From Branchiostoma floridae (Eukaryota; Chordata; Leptocardii; Amphioxiformes; Branchiostomatidae): 40,587 nt of DNA. Position numbers and translations under genes: made by a program. Positions 16,703 to 27,484 of the stretch are shown one piece after another (within the stretch, counting starts at the first letter, position 1; the number at the start of each line of letters is the position of its first letter). The stretch covers positions 9,829,365 to 9,869,951 of the forward strand of contig NC_049987.1 of NCBI RefSeq assembly GCF_000003815.2, written 5' to 3'. The notes under the pieces were generated by a model, which saw nothing but the letters and a program-made list of their open reading frames with translations, did no database searches and was not told the origin of the DNA.

Positions 16703-19700
16703 ATGAGGCAAAGACAAGTTTACTTTGCGGTGATCCTCGCGGCTACTTTAGCCGTGATTTCCGGAGCAGTTATCACTGGGGTGAGTGTGGGAATCTTCAT
16801 CATTTTAAACTTATAAAGAACGGTGCATTGATTGCTTTATATTCAATAGGCCTATAGTTCCAACAGAATGTTTCTTTCAGCTTGATGAAGAAAGAATCTC
16901 TAGAGTAGAAAGAATTTCTTTAAGGTGACTAATGAGTATCAAATTTTATGATGAAACTGCAGTTTTTGAAACACAGGTGGCCGTATGTGTCAGGTCAGAA
17001 CTGTGTGTGAGAAGTCGAGTTTTACCTTTTTTACTTCTAGGCCGAATGACTTGAGAAACATACCACTAACTTAGATTGAAATCTATATTGGAAATGATTG
17101 TAACTTTGAAGAACAATGTTATTTTCTCACTATAATCTGAGCCCGAAACTGTCGAAAAAAGGGTTCCAATCCGCACAACTGACTTTCACGCTGTTCTGTC
17201 AAGTATTTATACAATACAAAGCGAGGATATCCATATGTTTTAAAAAGAGCCTTGACACCGCTATATGCATTAGTACTGAAATATATTTTCTATGTCCATA
17301 TTTTTCTAAATCCAATGTTGGAGTCTACGTTAAGATTAGGAGAAACTGTAACCGAACGTTAAAATCTGAGATTCATGCTAGTGGTACGCTGTATCTGCTT
17401 GGACATGTCCAGGGTCTGCAAATGACAGATTGAGTCCAACATGTTGTAACGTTAGTCTACGTTAAAATTAAGACAAACTATTACCGAAAGTAATATCTGA
17501 CGTTAATCGGCTAGTTGTACGCTGTATCTAGCTCTTGGAAATTCTCAGAGTCTGCAAATGACAGATTGAGTCCAACAGGTTGGAGTCTATATGTTAAGAT
17601 CAAGACATACTATCACCTAACGTAAGATCTGGGATTCCTGCTGGTTGTACACTGTATCTATTTGGACGTGTCCGGAGTCTGCAAATGGCAGATTGAGTCC
17701 AACATGTGTCCTGGGCATTCTGCAGCCTTTCTTCGAAAGGAAACTTTTGTTGGAAACAGTTTTCAGTCATTTTGGATTCTGTTGTGTACCAGCCAGCTGG
17801 CAAGGACGTGAAAGATGCCGCTTCACGTTCATCTCAGCGTAAAATTGCTTCATATTCCGTCGCCGCCCTTTTTTGTCAGCGGGAAAATTTTGTCCTAACA
17901 CCGTGTCATCACCCACACAGGAGGAGGGTCCTATCTTCGACGTGGAGTTCCACTCTTAATTTCAGACATTTTTTGTCCCCCGCCAAATTTGCCATTCTAT
18001 CCCACTGGGACTCTACTCTTTCCGAAACTTATTAAAGAACCGTCATGGCATGTTATTACGCTTGTGAGGTTTGGTTTGGAATATTGATAACGGAAAAAAG
18101 AATTACCAATACTCGACATATGTTTCTGAGAACAAGATTCCTCAAGTTTCACGGGGGCGGTGAAAATATGTTCCATTCTTTGCCACGTCACAGCCCTCCT
18201 GTCAGGTGCATTAAGATAACGACAGTCTGGCCTCTCCAAGGTGACATCAAGCGCTGATGGAGCTCTCCCATTACGTACTTTAATGTGTCGTCAACGAGCA
18301 CGTTAAGGCTTTAAATAAGTCCCAGGTGTGAGACAAAATTATGATCTTTGAACTTTCTTACCTTTTGTTTCACAAGAGATTATCCAAGACTTTTTGTAGG
18401 TACCTTCAAGTTACCTTTTCAGCAAACTTATGATTATCTCGGTTCTTTTTAGTGTTTGCGACTTGGTGTTTACGTACACTAAACCGGCTGCAACACTGTG
18501 CGGCACAAACATCTAATCTGTTAACATGATAAGACTGACAGTCCCTACATATTCGCTGGATAGTTTTGAGGAATACTTGCAGATAGATGTGCAAAAAGCA
18601 GGTGTGACAGTGTAATATATAAACCAGCTGCTGTCGCACCGAGCACCTGCGAAGCTGGTGTGTTACGAGGAAGGCTGGTTCTACCGGTTACATTTATACT
18701 GTGACATACAGATTCAGTTGCATGTTTTGTAATGCTGTATATCTGTGTCTGTATCTATATAGCAGGTGTAATAACCACACTTAAGCGTAACACACTAGCT
18801 TTGCAGACACAGGATGCTGCAGCAGCTGGTTATACATACACTGAACGACCTGTTACACCTAACCTTTGTCTTTGCACATCTAACAGTAAGCATTGTTTAA
18901 AGCGTCTATTGAGGATGCTCCTCCTACAGCACTTTGTATAATGAGATCCACTCTGCGATAGCATTTGTCAAAACCTCCATTCTGGGTTGGTACTCGAAGA
19001 AATGACGTCATATAGAATTAATTTTTCAGTGACTTAACCTCCTTTAGGAATATCGTTGTTTGAGTAATACCTAATTAGGCCACAGTTGGGTAGTTTGAGT
19101 AAATCCAGTGGCTCATTATTAGGCTTCCAAAGTCTCATTTTTTACCTGAAGCAATGGACGCTTTTTGGTAAAACTCTACTATACAATGAGACTTGATTCT
19201 TTCAAGTCCGAACTGTGTCGTGCACTACATATCCGTCAGTTTGAAAGTTCATCTGTGTCGGTAGGAATCGTTCAAGACAAAGTTGGATTCTAATTTCCAA
19301 CAGAAAAAATTTGACTGACTAAAAGTTTTAACTGTCCAACGTTAACTCCCGTCTTTGTCAGGGAATGTACAAAGCACACCATAGTCTTATGTTACAATTG
19401 TAAACTTTATATCCGTACACAGAATAAGGCGCTTACCAACAAGCTTTCGATCAGTCCTCTGATCCTTATCAATTTGACGTCAGCAATGGGTCAAAGGTGC
19501 TTGAAAGTAGGTATCGGCCCCCGTCTCGGTTGAGGGAAGGTTGATGGCGAGCGAGTGACTAGCGTCCCAATAGTGGTTCAAACCGGCTGAGCCAGGACTC
19601 AACCCAAACCTTGTGCCAATACAAAGGGTCGCTGACCAGACACTGATGGACTCTGATGTAAATCACCTATTTCACTCCCCTGAGAAAGTAATCCTGTTCG

Positions 19701-19983
19701 GAACCAAGTATCTTCATAGTCTATCTCTTGTTCCTCTCAGGTATGCGAGAATGACATTCAGTGCATCGCGGGCGGGACCAGGGACAGCTGCTGTTCGCGA
19801 TGGAGTCCGCTAGGTGCCGTGTACGTCTGCAAGACCATGGGGAAGAGAGGGGAGCCCTGTCACGTCAAGGCGGAGGCGCTGCCCTACCCGCTGGACGGCA
19901 AGCACCGCTTCTGGCACTGCCCGTGTATGGAAGGGCTTATGTGTGTCTCCGGGGACGGCGCAAGGGTCGGCATGTGTATGTAA
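16703..19983 (+). CDS. PROK: Prokineticin (AVIT-family secreted ligand), 2 exons
   Basis: Exon 1 is 16703-16780 (ATG to AVITG, donor GTGAGT). Exon 2 is 19741-19983 (acceptor CTCTTGTTCCTCTCAG, stop TAA). Phase 0; 106 residues. Residues 1-21 are a signal peptide ending VISG, so the mature peptide would begin AVITG, the N-terminus needed for prokineticin receptor activation. Exon 2 starts VCENDIQC and carries ten cysteines: C-x5-C-x8-CC-x11-C-x9-C-x19-C-x-C-x5-C-x10-C. The vertebrate pattern is the same except for a longer second loop and small changes elsewhere. KTMGKRGEPCH matches the vertebrate TPLGREGEECH region, and a Trp follows CC at a similar place. The role by family is a secreted ligand for class A GPCRs. 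The stop follows the last Cys by one residue, so there is no C-terminal tail. Vertebrate genes, as I recall, split the domain with a further intron, absent here. Confidence 0.93.
17311..17708. repeat. Three-unit minisatellite in the prokineticin intron
   Basis: Units 17311-17434 (124 bp), 17435-17570 (136 bp) and 17571-17697 (127 bp), plus the start of a fourth. Each opens TCCAA(C/T), contains GT(C/T)TA..GTTAAGAT and TGTACRCTGTATCT, and closes with TCTGCAAATGRCAGATTGAG. Whether it is regulatory is unknown. Confidence 0.85.
18560..18722 (+). mobile_element. LINE 3' end, plus orientation
   Basis: Encodes a degraded ORF end reading DSFEEYLQIDVQK, matching the ORF end of the LINE copy at 30958-32000 ([13 protein letters not shown]). 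It then carries the family's 3' UTR (CAGCTGCTGTCGCACCG.., GCGAAGCTGGTGTG). Runs into an opposite copy, tail to tail. Confidence 0.75.
18733..19005 (-). mobile_element. LINE 3' end, minus orientation
   Basis: Reverse-complement copy of the same family: CTGTATCTATATAGCAGG tail, CACACTAGCTTTGCAGACAC, GCAGCAGCTGGTTATA, then remnants of the ORF C-terminus on the minus strand (an EVL..AIAEW stretch corresponding to DVF..TIVEW). Frames are broken. Confidence 0.75.
19431..19560. repeat. Dispersed repeat, copy 1
   Basis: Shares CAACAAGCTTTCgATCAGTCC, TCTGATCCTT, GACGTCAGCAATGGGTCAAA and GGTATCGGCCCCCGTCTC with 36680-36835. This copy lacks about 45 bp present in the other. The host family is not certain. 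Confidence 0.75.
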
Positions 19984-21322
19984 CCGCCAGGAGAGACAGA
20001 TATCAGTGGATACAGCGGAACAAAGTTTAGAACGATGATGACAGAACTGACAGCGCTCACACAACGATTTTAGATTATTTTAGGCACGAGTAAGCTTCAG
20101 ATCATGTCAGGTAAAGAGATGTAGTGACAATATAGATTTACGTATTACTAAGTTATAAACTTGGTTAGTTTGAAAACCTCAACGATCGGTCAGTTGCACA
20201 TAATATGTCGTTTTTCCTATAACAAAGCTTCTGTTGGAGGTCGAATCGTTTGATGTTTATTGTTTATAGTTCAAAAGATGGCCGTATACATTGTACAGAA
20301 TACAAATACAAATCTCATTGGTAAAAAAATAGGAGTTCTTAGTAAACCACTGTCATGATAAATAGAAGGATAAAATGACTTATTTCTGTGTACCCCGTTT
20401 CTGACTCTAATCTGTATATTCTTCAATATGTTTTGGTCCTGACGGCCACTGGCCAAATGGGACAGTGAAAATATGCACGCACTTGCTTATCCGGGATTTT
20501 CTGATTCTCACCTTAACCCAGCAAAGACCGTGGTTCATAAAAATCTTCAGACTTTTGGATACACTGTTGGACGAATAAGATTTAGTTTTTAAATGTCAAA
20601 AGAACACTTCTCGCCAGCTTAAAAAAGTAAAATTTCAGGTAGATTCTCTTTTGATATTGAGGGCTAGGACTGTTACATGTGCAACAATAGATCGGAAAAT
20701 GTGAAATTGCTATTATCACTTGTGTATGTACATTATGTAGAATCTCAACTATTCAGAGTCTTACGAAACTGACGACCCCCCCCCCCCCCACTTGTTCAAT
20801 TCATTGATGCTCTTATCATTACCGTGATGACGATGACGTAAGACTCGGGAATCAAACCTCAAAAGCTGTGCATTTAGAAATATACAACCTTTGATGCTGT
20901 AGGGTCAATGGGTTTCTATCCACTGTCCCTAGGAGTGGTATTTTAGAAAGCGGAGCTCAGCCCTCTCCTTCTACCGACTTTTACCTGCCTCAATTTCTTA
21001 ACACCTTAAAGCTTGGTGGAGTGACAAACGTCGTAGTTGAAGTGCCTCTCCCAATGACATAAAGTCTAGCCATGACCTCTCGATCTTTTGTCCCCTGGCC
21101 TAGACACTACGTCATTTGACGCTATTTACAAGTAGATGTCTCGTTAAGCTAGCTGGAGACCTGTTGTGGAATTCAAGGCGTCTACCCTTAGCGAGGCCAA
21201 GGTTACAACGGAGGAAACTTGGCAACAGGTTGACACCTGATACACTTGACACTGGCGCGGACTGGATGCACTGATCTCTCTGTTGTCACCTTACATGAAT
21301 ATGCGTTCGCATACGTGCCAGA
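19984..21322. other. Prokineticin 3' flank and intergenic DNA
   Basis: Includes the presumed 3' UTR, though no clear AATAAA was seen close by, and a poly-C run (about 20776-20790). No further coding region was recognised. Confidence 0.5.
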
Positions 21323-21576
21323 TTAAGGTGGTATCTCACTGCACTTGCGTCACGCTTTCTTCACTATGGGTTCGAAAGATACTCAACGAATTTCAGAGAT
21401 AAAGAACGATTTTCTTACTTTTTTTGTGTATTTTGTCGTCTTCTAAGCCATACTTTTACGTGGTACGCAATACCTACATTATAAAAAAATCGGAGAAAAT
21501 CACAAAACAGTGATGCAGTGAACGAACACAGCAGTGACGCAAGCTTGACGCAGGTTCAGTGAGATACCACATTTAA
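21323..21576. mobile_element. TTAA-flanked MITE, copy 1
   Basis: The left end reads TTAAGGTGGTATCTCACTG. The reverse complement of the right end reads TTAAATGTGGTATCTCACTG. Size 254 bp with TTAA at both borders, as expected for piggyBac-type target duplication. Internal GAACGATTTTCTTAC and TTGTCGTCTTCTAAGCCATA are shared with copies at 28187 and 35808. Confidence 0.82.
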
Positions 21577-21845
21577 GTTTTACTTATATCACTATCAGAT
21601 ATTACACCGACTCCTAAAATCCTTTTGATATGCGACTCAAATTTACATTGTACACTATTTTACCGCTAAATACTCTATAAATCTATTCTTAGGAAACATC
21701 TTCAATAAGTTCATGAAGTCATACATTCACAGCGGAAGACTGCATCCAGACATGTCAATCTTTTGCTATAAACAACCACCTGGATTATAAAATGCCCCTT
21801 GATGAAAAGTACCAAACATTTTCTCGAAACGTCAGCGTAAAACTG

Positions 21846-21917
21846 AACCAGTTTGCAGCACACACAAAAAGTTGCACCAAAAACCAGTTTGCAACACACC
21901 GAAAAGGTTGCACCAAA
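21846..21917. repeat. 36-bp tandem duplication
   Basis: Two units of AACCAGTTTGCAxCACAC followed by AAAAGxTTGCACCAAA with small differences. It follows a phrase CTTGATGAAAAGTACCAAAC..CTCGAAACGTCAGCG, of a kind common at the 3' side of retroelements. Confidence 0.7.
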
Positions 21918-22035
21918 CTCTAATCTTCAAGCAGATCCTACAGTATCATAAGATAGTATCAAAAGCTGGCAGAGGAGTGAAGCCGACCTAGAGTGTTTAA
22001 TGTGCCCGTCTGACTCTCTGACTCCCTTTGGTCGG

Positions 22036-22226
22036 CTATATTCCTTTGCTAGTTTTCATACCATCTTGTGGCACCGTAGAATCTGCTTGGAGATTACCAA
22101 ACTCGTCAAAACAAGACTTGTAGCCTAACCCCACGGTCCCAACCTGGCCCTGTATGGGCCCACCGGTGTCACCTCCACCCCTTGCCGTGTAGCTGTAGTG
22201 TAAATCTTCAGGACGAGTCAGTGACC
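22036..22226 (-). CDS. Unassigned coding-like stretch (possible terminal exon)
   Basis: On the minus strand, after a possible acceptor (CTGAG), 62 codons stay open to TAG at 22038-22036. They start SLTRPEDLHYSYTARGGG and contain GDTGGPIQGQVGTVGLGYKSC. Composition looks protein-like. GDTGGP resembles the GDSGGP active-site motif of S1 serine proteases with Ser replaced by Thr, but the flanking sequence does not convince me. It may be a pseudogene exon or chance. Confidence 0.25.
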
Positions 22227-22376
22227 CTCAGACACTGTCGGATTCCCAGCATATCCCAATCAGCAGCACGCTGAGCAGACCTCGTATGTAGTCTCAGGAC
22301 TGATGACTTCTAGTCCCGGACCTGACAACCAGAAGCAGTCCTATTACCTGTTGTAATTGACCTTTTGTACGGCTGG

Positions 22377-22637
22377 TCATGTGTGCACAGCGGTTGAGGG
22401 TCTCTTGCTAATATTTTGTTGGTAAAGTGTGTTGGCATCTCGCCAGACTGTATTTGCATTCTGGCTCACGTTCGTAGAGTCAGCAACACTTGTGGTGTTG
22501 TTGTCCACCATATCCCCTACTAAATCATTCACCGAACCACACATGTACGTACTCATCATATTGATCAGTGCAAGGTGCTCCAACATGATCTTGGCATGGA
22601 AGCGGCGTCTTCGAAGATCTACCAGGCTGAATTCCAA
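22377..22637 (-). CDS. Unassigned 86-codon open frame
   Basis: A possible acceptor (CAGCCTGGTAG) precedes LRRRRFHAKIMLEHLALINMM; the frame continues through Asn/Thr-rich sequence with NTT, NVS and NIS sequons to TGA at 22379-22377. A semi-hydrophobic segment (HLALINMMSTYMCG) is followed by a hydrophilic, glycosylation-prone end. No family recognised. It could be a broken membrane-protein exon. Confidence 0.25.
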   Translation of the reverse strand: MEFSLVDLRRRRFHAKIMLEHLALINMMSTYMCGSVNDLVGDMVDNNTTSVADSTNVSQNANTVWRDANTLYQQNISKRPSTAVHT

Positions 22638-22739
22638 ATCTTATGTGCCTTTCAAATTGATTTTAATCTGTCAACAAATAGACCATGTTTGAGATATGTA
22701 AACAATGTTATACCAGGTGTGGTGTGTAAAATGTGCGAA

Positions 22740-22826
22740 TAAATATGGCATGTAATAATTCTCCTTCGGTAGTGCTGAGTCAAGTATGCTGTTATGTGCA
22801 ATAAAGTGAGTGAGTGAGCGAGAGGG
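22740..22826 (+). repeat. Retroelement 3' end with GAGT tail
   Basis: TATGTGCAATAAAG followed by (TGAG)n. The same ATGTGCAATAAAG occurs, reversed, at about 39793-39810 before an (ATTC)n tail, so both look like 3' ends of related non-LTR or SINE elements. Confidence 0.5.
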
Positions 22827-23460
22827 ACCACTTGGAATTCACCTAGGTACCTGGGTTGCTATCGGTGATTGAAATAGTCATGAACTGATGTCCACTGATG
22901 CATTTGTGTACAGAACACACACCTTTCTATTTAAAAACATTATCCGCGAATCTTTCCGCCTGATGAAACGCTGTCCAAATTCCAAGAGGACCTGCCCCCT
23001 GCTGGCTTAGCTGAAGCCCTAAGGCGTCAGGTGTGTACCTAACTGTGAGAGTTGTGCTGCCCCGCGTCCAGTGGAGGTCAAAAGGGTATCACACAGGTGT
23101 CCGAGGTCACATTATCTTCTTATAACTCCGAGTTAACATGTTTCAAAGAGTGGACTTCAACGGTTACCGTTTGACGGGACAGGAAGGGATGTGAGTAGAC
23201 CGGATACAGAAATAAGGAACCTGTTCTTAAAGGAGTCTTGCCAAGACACGCCTCGATGACCGGGGATGCCGAGTCCTTCCAGATATGCCAGGTATGTTCT
23301 TGGGTGTTATAATGTAGACAGAACCATGGCTTCAAGTACCAAATAGCAGTATTGTGTTAAAAGTCTTTTTCCTTGAGAACTATCGTAAAGTGGAAATCGT
23401 TGCTACCAACTACTTTAGGAGTTTTGTCATTAGACAACGTTTAGTTAGCTTATAAACAAA

Positions 23461-23578
23461 GGTTAGGTGTGACAAGTCGTTCGGTATGATATAAACTGCT
23501 GCTGCCTTGCTTTTTGCATGCGAAGCTGGTGTACTACGCCAAAGGGTGGTTATAACTGCTGTACGGATACGGATACCT
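23461..23578 (+). mobile_element. LINE 3' end, plus orientation
   Basis: Matches, in reverse complement, the 3' UTR of the LINE at 30958-31090: GTTAGGTGTGACAAGTCGTTC, AACTGCTGCTGCC, GCGAAGCTGGTGT, CGCCAAAGGGTGGTTATA. Ends with a GGATAC repeat tail. Confidence 0.75.
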
Positions 23579-26500
23579 GGAAAAAGTTGTGTTGTGTTAA
23601 CGCTGTATATTCATGTCCGTTACCCTGTCGATGTACTGTATGCAGGTTCCACAATTGACAAATTTCCCCTAAGCGTTGATTACAGTGAGGAAAGCGTCGT
23701 GGGCACCTGTAAAATAGCCTTTCAATTGTTTTGTGGATCGAGCAACATCGAAATGCATATAGACACCCCATTTTGATATATTTTTGTGAAGAAATATAGG
23801 AATAGTATTGTATGATTTGACAAACAAATCTGCCGCCCAGAGCACTTCCCAGCACATTGCTAACATTCCACAACTACGATAATTGTCGATGACACGGAGC
23901 AAACATTTACCAGTAAGTACAGGTTTGAATACCTCCTATTTAGCCTTAACCAGGCCTTCTTGTGGTTATCAATAGTAGAATCTGAGGCGGCCCGTTTTAT
24001 GTAATCGTAACACCCCCTAAGCAAATTTTTATCCCAAATTTATAGCCAACTTTTGCCATTTTTCAGCCAGAGTAGTTATTCCGGTTGAGCCTACTTCCTC
24101 ATGAAGTATAGTGTAGGGGTCGCCGTCGACATAAGGTACAAATTATTTATGGCAAGGCCCGACGCGGTAGGATGCACCGCGTGATAGTTCGGCTCTTATC
24201 TGACAATGCTGCCGGAAAAACCGACAGGTCTCTCTGTAAACAGGCGGCGCTTATAGTAAACAAGGAGATTCACACTTCGTTTCCCCATCGACTTATCGTC
24301 GGACAGGATCGCTCGCGTAGGAAAATGAGTCTGCAAATCCACGAAAAGAAGGTGAGACGTGCTTTTGACTTCGTACCTTGTGTTCGTGCTGCTTCTCATA
24401 CTTGGTATTTTGCTTTGATGGACCGGAGGGCTGGCTATGATTTGGGAAGGACGTTAGGGGTCAGTGGTTTCCCTTTCTACAAAAGCTATAATTACGGTCT
24501 GTGTTGTCTTCATTAATTCCGTGCAGACAAAACTTTTACGTCACGATTTGAAGGCTTATGCTGTAGCCTTAGGACAAAGGACCGAGTCAGGGACATTTCT
24601 TGAAGTTCGGGTTTGTTTGTAGCTAGGACTCTAATAGTGATTTGTGTACTTCATGTATTTATTCAGTTCTATGTCCATTGCTCTAAATAACATCAACTTC
24701 TTAAGAAATATTTCCACAAAAGGGTCATGAGTATAGTCGGAAATTAGCTGCACTTTCTCATAAATACATCGGCAAGCAATCAGTAAAAAGGAAAATATTA
24801 TACATTTTTTATTCCCAAGTTTTGTTACTGATTGACACAGTTGTAACGTGACACTATCTCCCAAAGTTAAGACGATTAGTAACCAGTCACTATCTTCACG
24901 GCACCTGTGCCCTAAGCTCAATAATCGTCTAACGGGTTGTGTTCAAATGTAAACAAAGGATGAATATCCAATCTCCTGCGACAGAGGGTACGCCTGGTGT
25001 TGTTGTTTACAGTGATTTTGATCTGTTTACCCCGGGCGAAACGCTTGGCACGTTCTGAGATAGAAGCTGTCCCGATAACGTGCGTGTATGTGTTGCCCCG
25101 TTTAACCCCGTGACCTTGGCACCAACTTCGCTGATGGTTTCCGTTAACACAAGTTACGCGATATGCCTATTAAAACCTGAGTTGGGTCTTGTAATACCCG
25201 ATATCAGCTGCCTCTGAATCACTATCACCATGTAGTAATTCGGATAAATGAGGACATGAACAAATCCTGGCCTCAAACGTCCCCGTATAGCGCCGGGGGA
25301 AATACAACATAGATATGATATCGAGTTTCTTACAGCGAGGGCAAAGATGTCGGCATGAGGAGAATCGTGTCCGACAGGTGCAATGGGTGGTCCGGGACAA
25401 CGTCTCGTCGCCTGCTGGGGCCACGTGTTTTTGTTTTGATGACGTCACGCAACATGGCGGACAGGTTATAGGGGATTCGTACCTGGAGTTTGTGTAGTTA
25501 AATGTCGAGGATAGCGGACACGAGATCGCGTTGCTGGCTAGACACTGTGTCCTCAGGAAATGCACTAAACCCGACTTTCCTCACTCTACCCAAATGTACC
25601 ATTAAATTTGTAGCTGACTTCGGGGTCTGTAAAAGACAGTGAGGAAAGATAGGAATTGGCTCCGCCTTCAATTGTGCCCTAGACAAAGTAGATGATAACT
25701 CATTGTCCCTATAGCTACGTACGGCCTCCAAGAAAACGCTATGGGATCACTTTATACTCGGATAGCCAGGGACCAAATTGACGATAATTACTACGTCTGC
25801 AAAATCATATCAATAGTTCGCGGTAGCCCATATATGATTTTCCTCTAAATGGAACATCGTATCTTTGAATCGGGTTTCTGTTCCCCTCCACTTCAGTTAA
25901 TCCTGTGCCTCTAAAAGAACATGACTGTAGTTCGTTGTCATTTCTATCAATTGTTTATGAAGGTGAATTGTCTTGAAGCAAGTTCCACGAATCTAAGCAA
26001 GTGCTTATCTGTAAACCATGTAGCTTTAAGGACGTGTGTCTTCTGTTTCATTCATTCATTTTGACACCCGGTCCGTCTTTCTAGTAGCGTGACGGGTTTG
26101 AAGGTAATAAGAGACGACGTCTGACATTTCGGACCGTCGGTAGCCTTGACCCGTTTCCAGGGCATTGCCCTTTTTACCTCTTGACCTCCAAAATGAACCG
26201 AAAATAATTTCATCAGGTTGGTAGAACATATAGATCGTTTGCACAACAATAATTCTCTCTTACCTGGCGGATTAAAGAAGCAGTCTAAAAAGACCGTCAA
26301 CACCAGTGATGAATCCAGTGCAAATGCACCACCTACATCGACTAAATATAGCGGCGAGAAGCAGAACGTGAGTCCAGTTAGAAGCCCTGAGGAAGATGCC
26401 TGGTTGTGAAAAAGAAATCTACAATAAATCCCAAATGAAGTTCATAACAGAAAACATTCAAATAAAATAACTACATCGATTGCCGGCCCCAAACCATCCA

Positions 26501-27188
26501 ATGCCAAAGTTCAGCATTCTGAATGTGTTCAAATTGGGGCCCTCTCTACTGTTGTTCGATGAACCAACTGGTCAACACTGAACAAACCACGTTTATTTGA
26601 CATAGTATTTTGATTACTATAGCGTAACTGACGGGGTGCATATGGTGAGAGGAGTCAAGTCGAATATAAGTCGCTCGGCATCTTTGCAAAGTGTCCTACA
26701 TTGAAGAGCAAACAGTGACAATGCCCCCCCCCACCACATCCCCACCCCCCTTCACCCCACTAGACGACGATCGCGATGGGACCTTACTGCGCTCTAAATT
26801 ACACACCTTTCTGCGCTCTAAATTGCATTTCTGTAACCATTGATTGCATAATTAGAATATAGATGTAAAGGTATGAATGAATGACACGAAGCATATAAAG
26901 ATTTGTTTTTTTATGTATAAAATTATTTATCGCTCGGCCAAAAATATTACTTTTGATAAGTTAACATTTAGTCTTGTCCGTATGTGTGTACGCTAATTCC
27001 AAGCAATACAAAAACAGTGAATGAAGAACAATATGCATGTAACACATGACTATTGTAACTGAAGAACGTGACATGTTTGATGTGTTGTATTTATCAAGTA
27101 TTACACAAGTATTGAGTCTGCTCCTAGCTTTTTAATGGGACAAACATAGCACAAGGGGCGTAACCCCTGAGCTGAAGAAGTGTACAGA
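23579..27188. other. Intergenic DNA before the M13 gene
   Basis: No gene is supported. Open frames at 24172-24516 (+) and 26218-26409 (+, followed by AATAAA near 26426) are short, unassigned and lack clear splice partners. A C-rich stretch (about 26723-26760) is followed by CACTAGACGACGATCGCGATGG, similar to a MITE end at 32125. Confidence 0.45.
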
Positions 27189-27300
27189 TCAGAGTCCAAC
27201 AACACGGTGTGTACATAGTACAGGTAAAGGTACTTTCACACAGTATTCAGCCCACACCCCAGTCCGAGACCGGCCTGTCCAGTCACTGATAACCTCCAAC

Positions 27301-27484
27301 ATGGCTCCTTCTTCTTCCACCAAGTACCTGAACGGCGATCCTGAACACAATGACGGCGTGGACTTCAAGAAGGGAGGCGGTCTGTCCACTCGGGAGGTCA
27401 TCCTCATCCTGGTGTTGATTGTTGTGACCGTAGCAGGTGTTGCGGCCATCATCGTGCTGGCCACTCAGAAATCTTCTCCCGAAG
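27301..27484 (+). CDS. M13 gene exon 1: cytoplasmic tail and membrane anchor
   Basis: The start was chosen because it opens the only frame, begins in context CCAACATGG, and is followed by a hydrophilic 32-residue head ([19 protein letters not shown]) and one hydrophobic helix ([20 protein letters not shown]), the family's type II layout. Ends in phase 1 at donor GTGAGA. No TATA box is evident upstream. Confidence 0.9.

Noticed and set aside
24172-24516. 114-codon plus-strand open frame
   Set aside because: Mixed composition, no domain, no clear splice partners; it ends in an apparent donor only part-way through. Not enough to call a gene.
26218-26409. 63-codon plus-strand open frame followed by AATAAA
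   Set aside because: Hydrophilic Lys/Ser-rich sequence could be a terminal exon, but no upstream exon or family match was seen.
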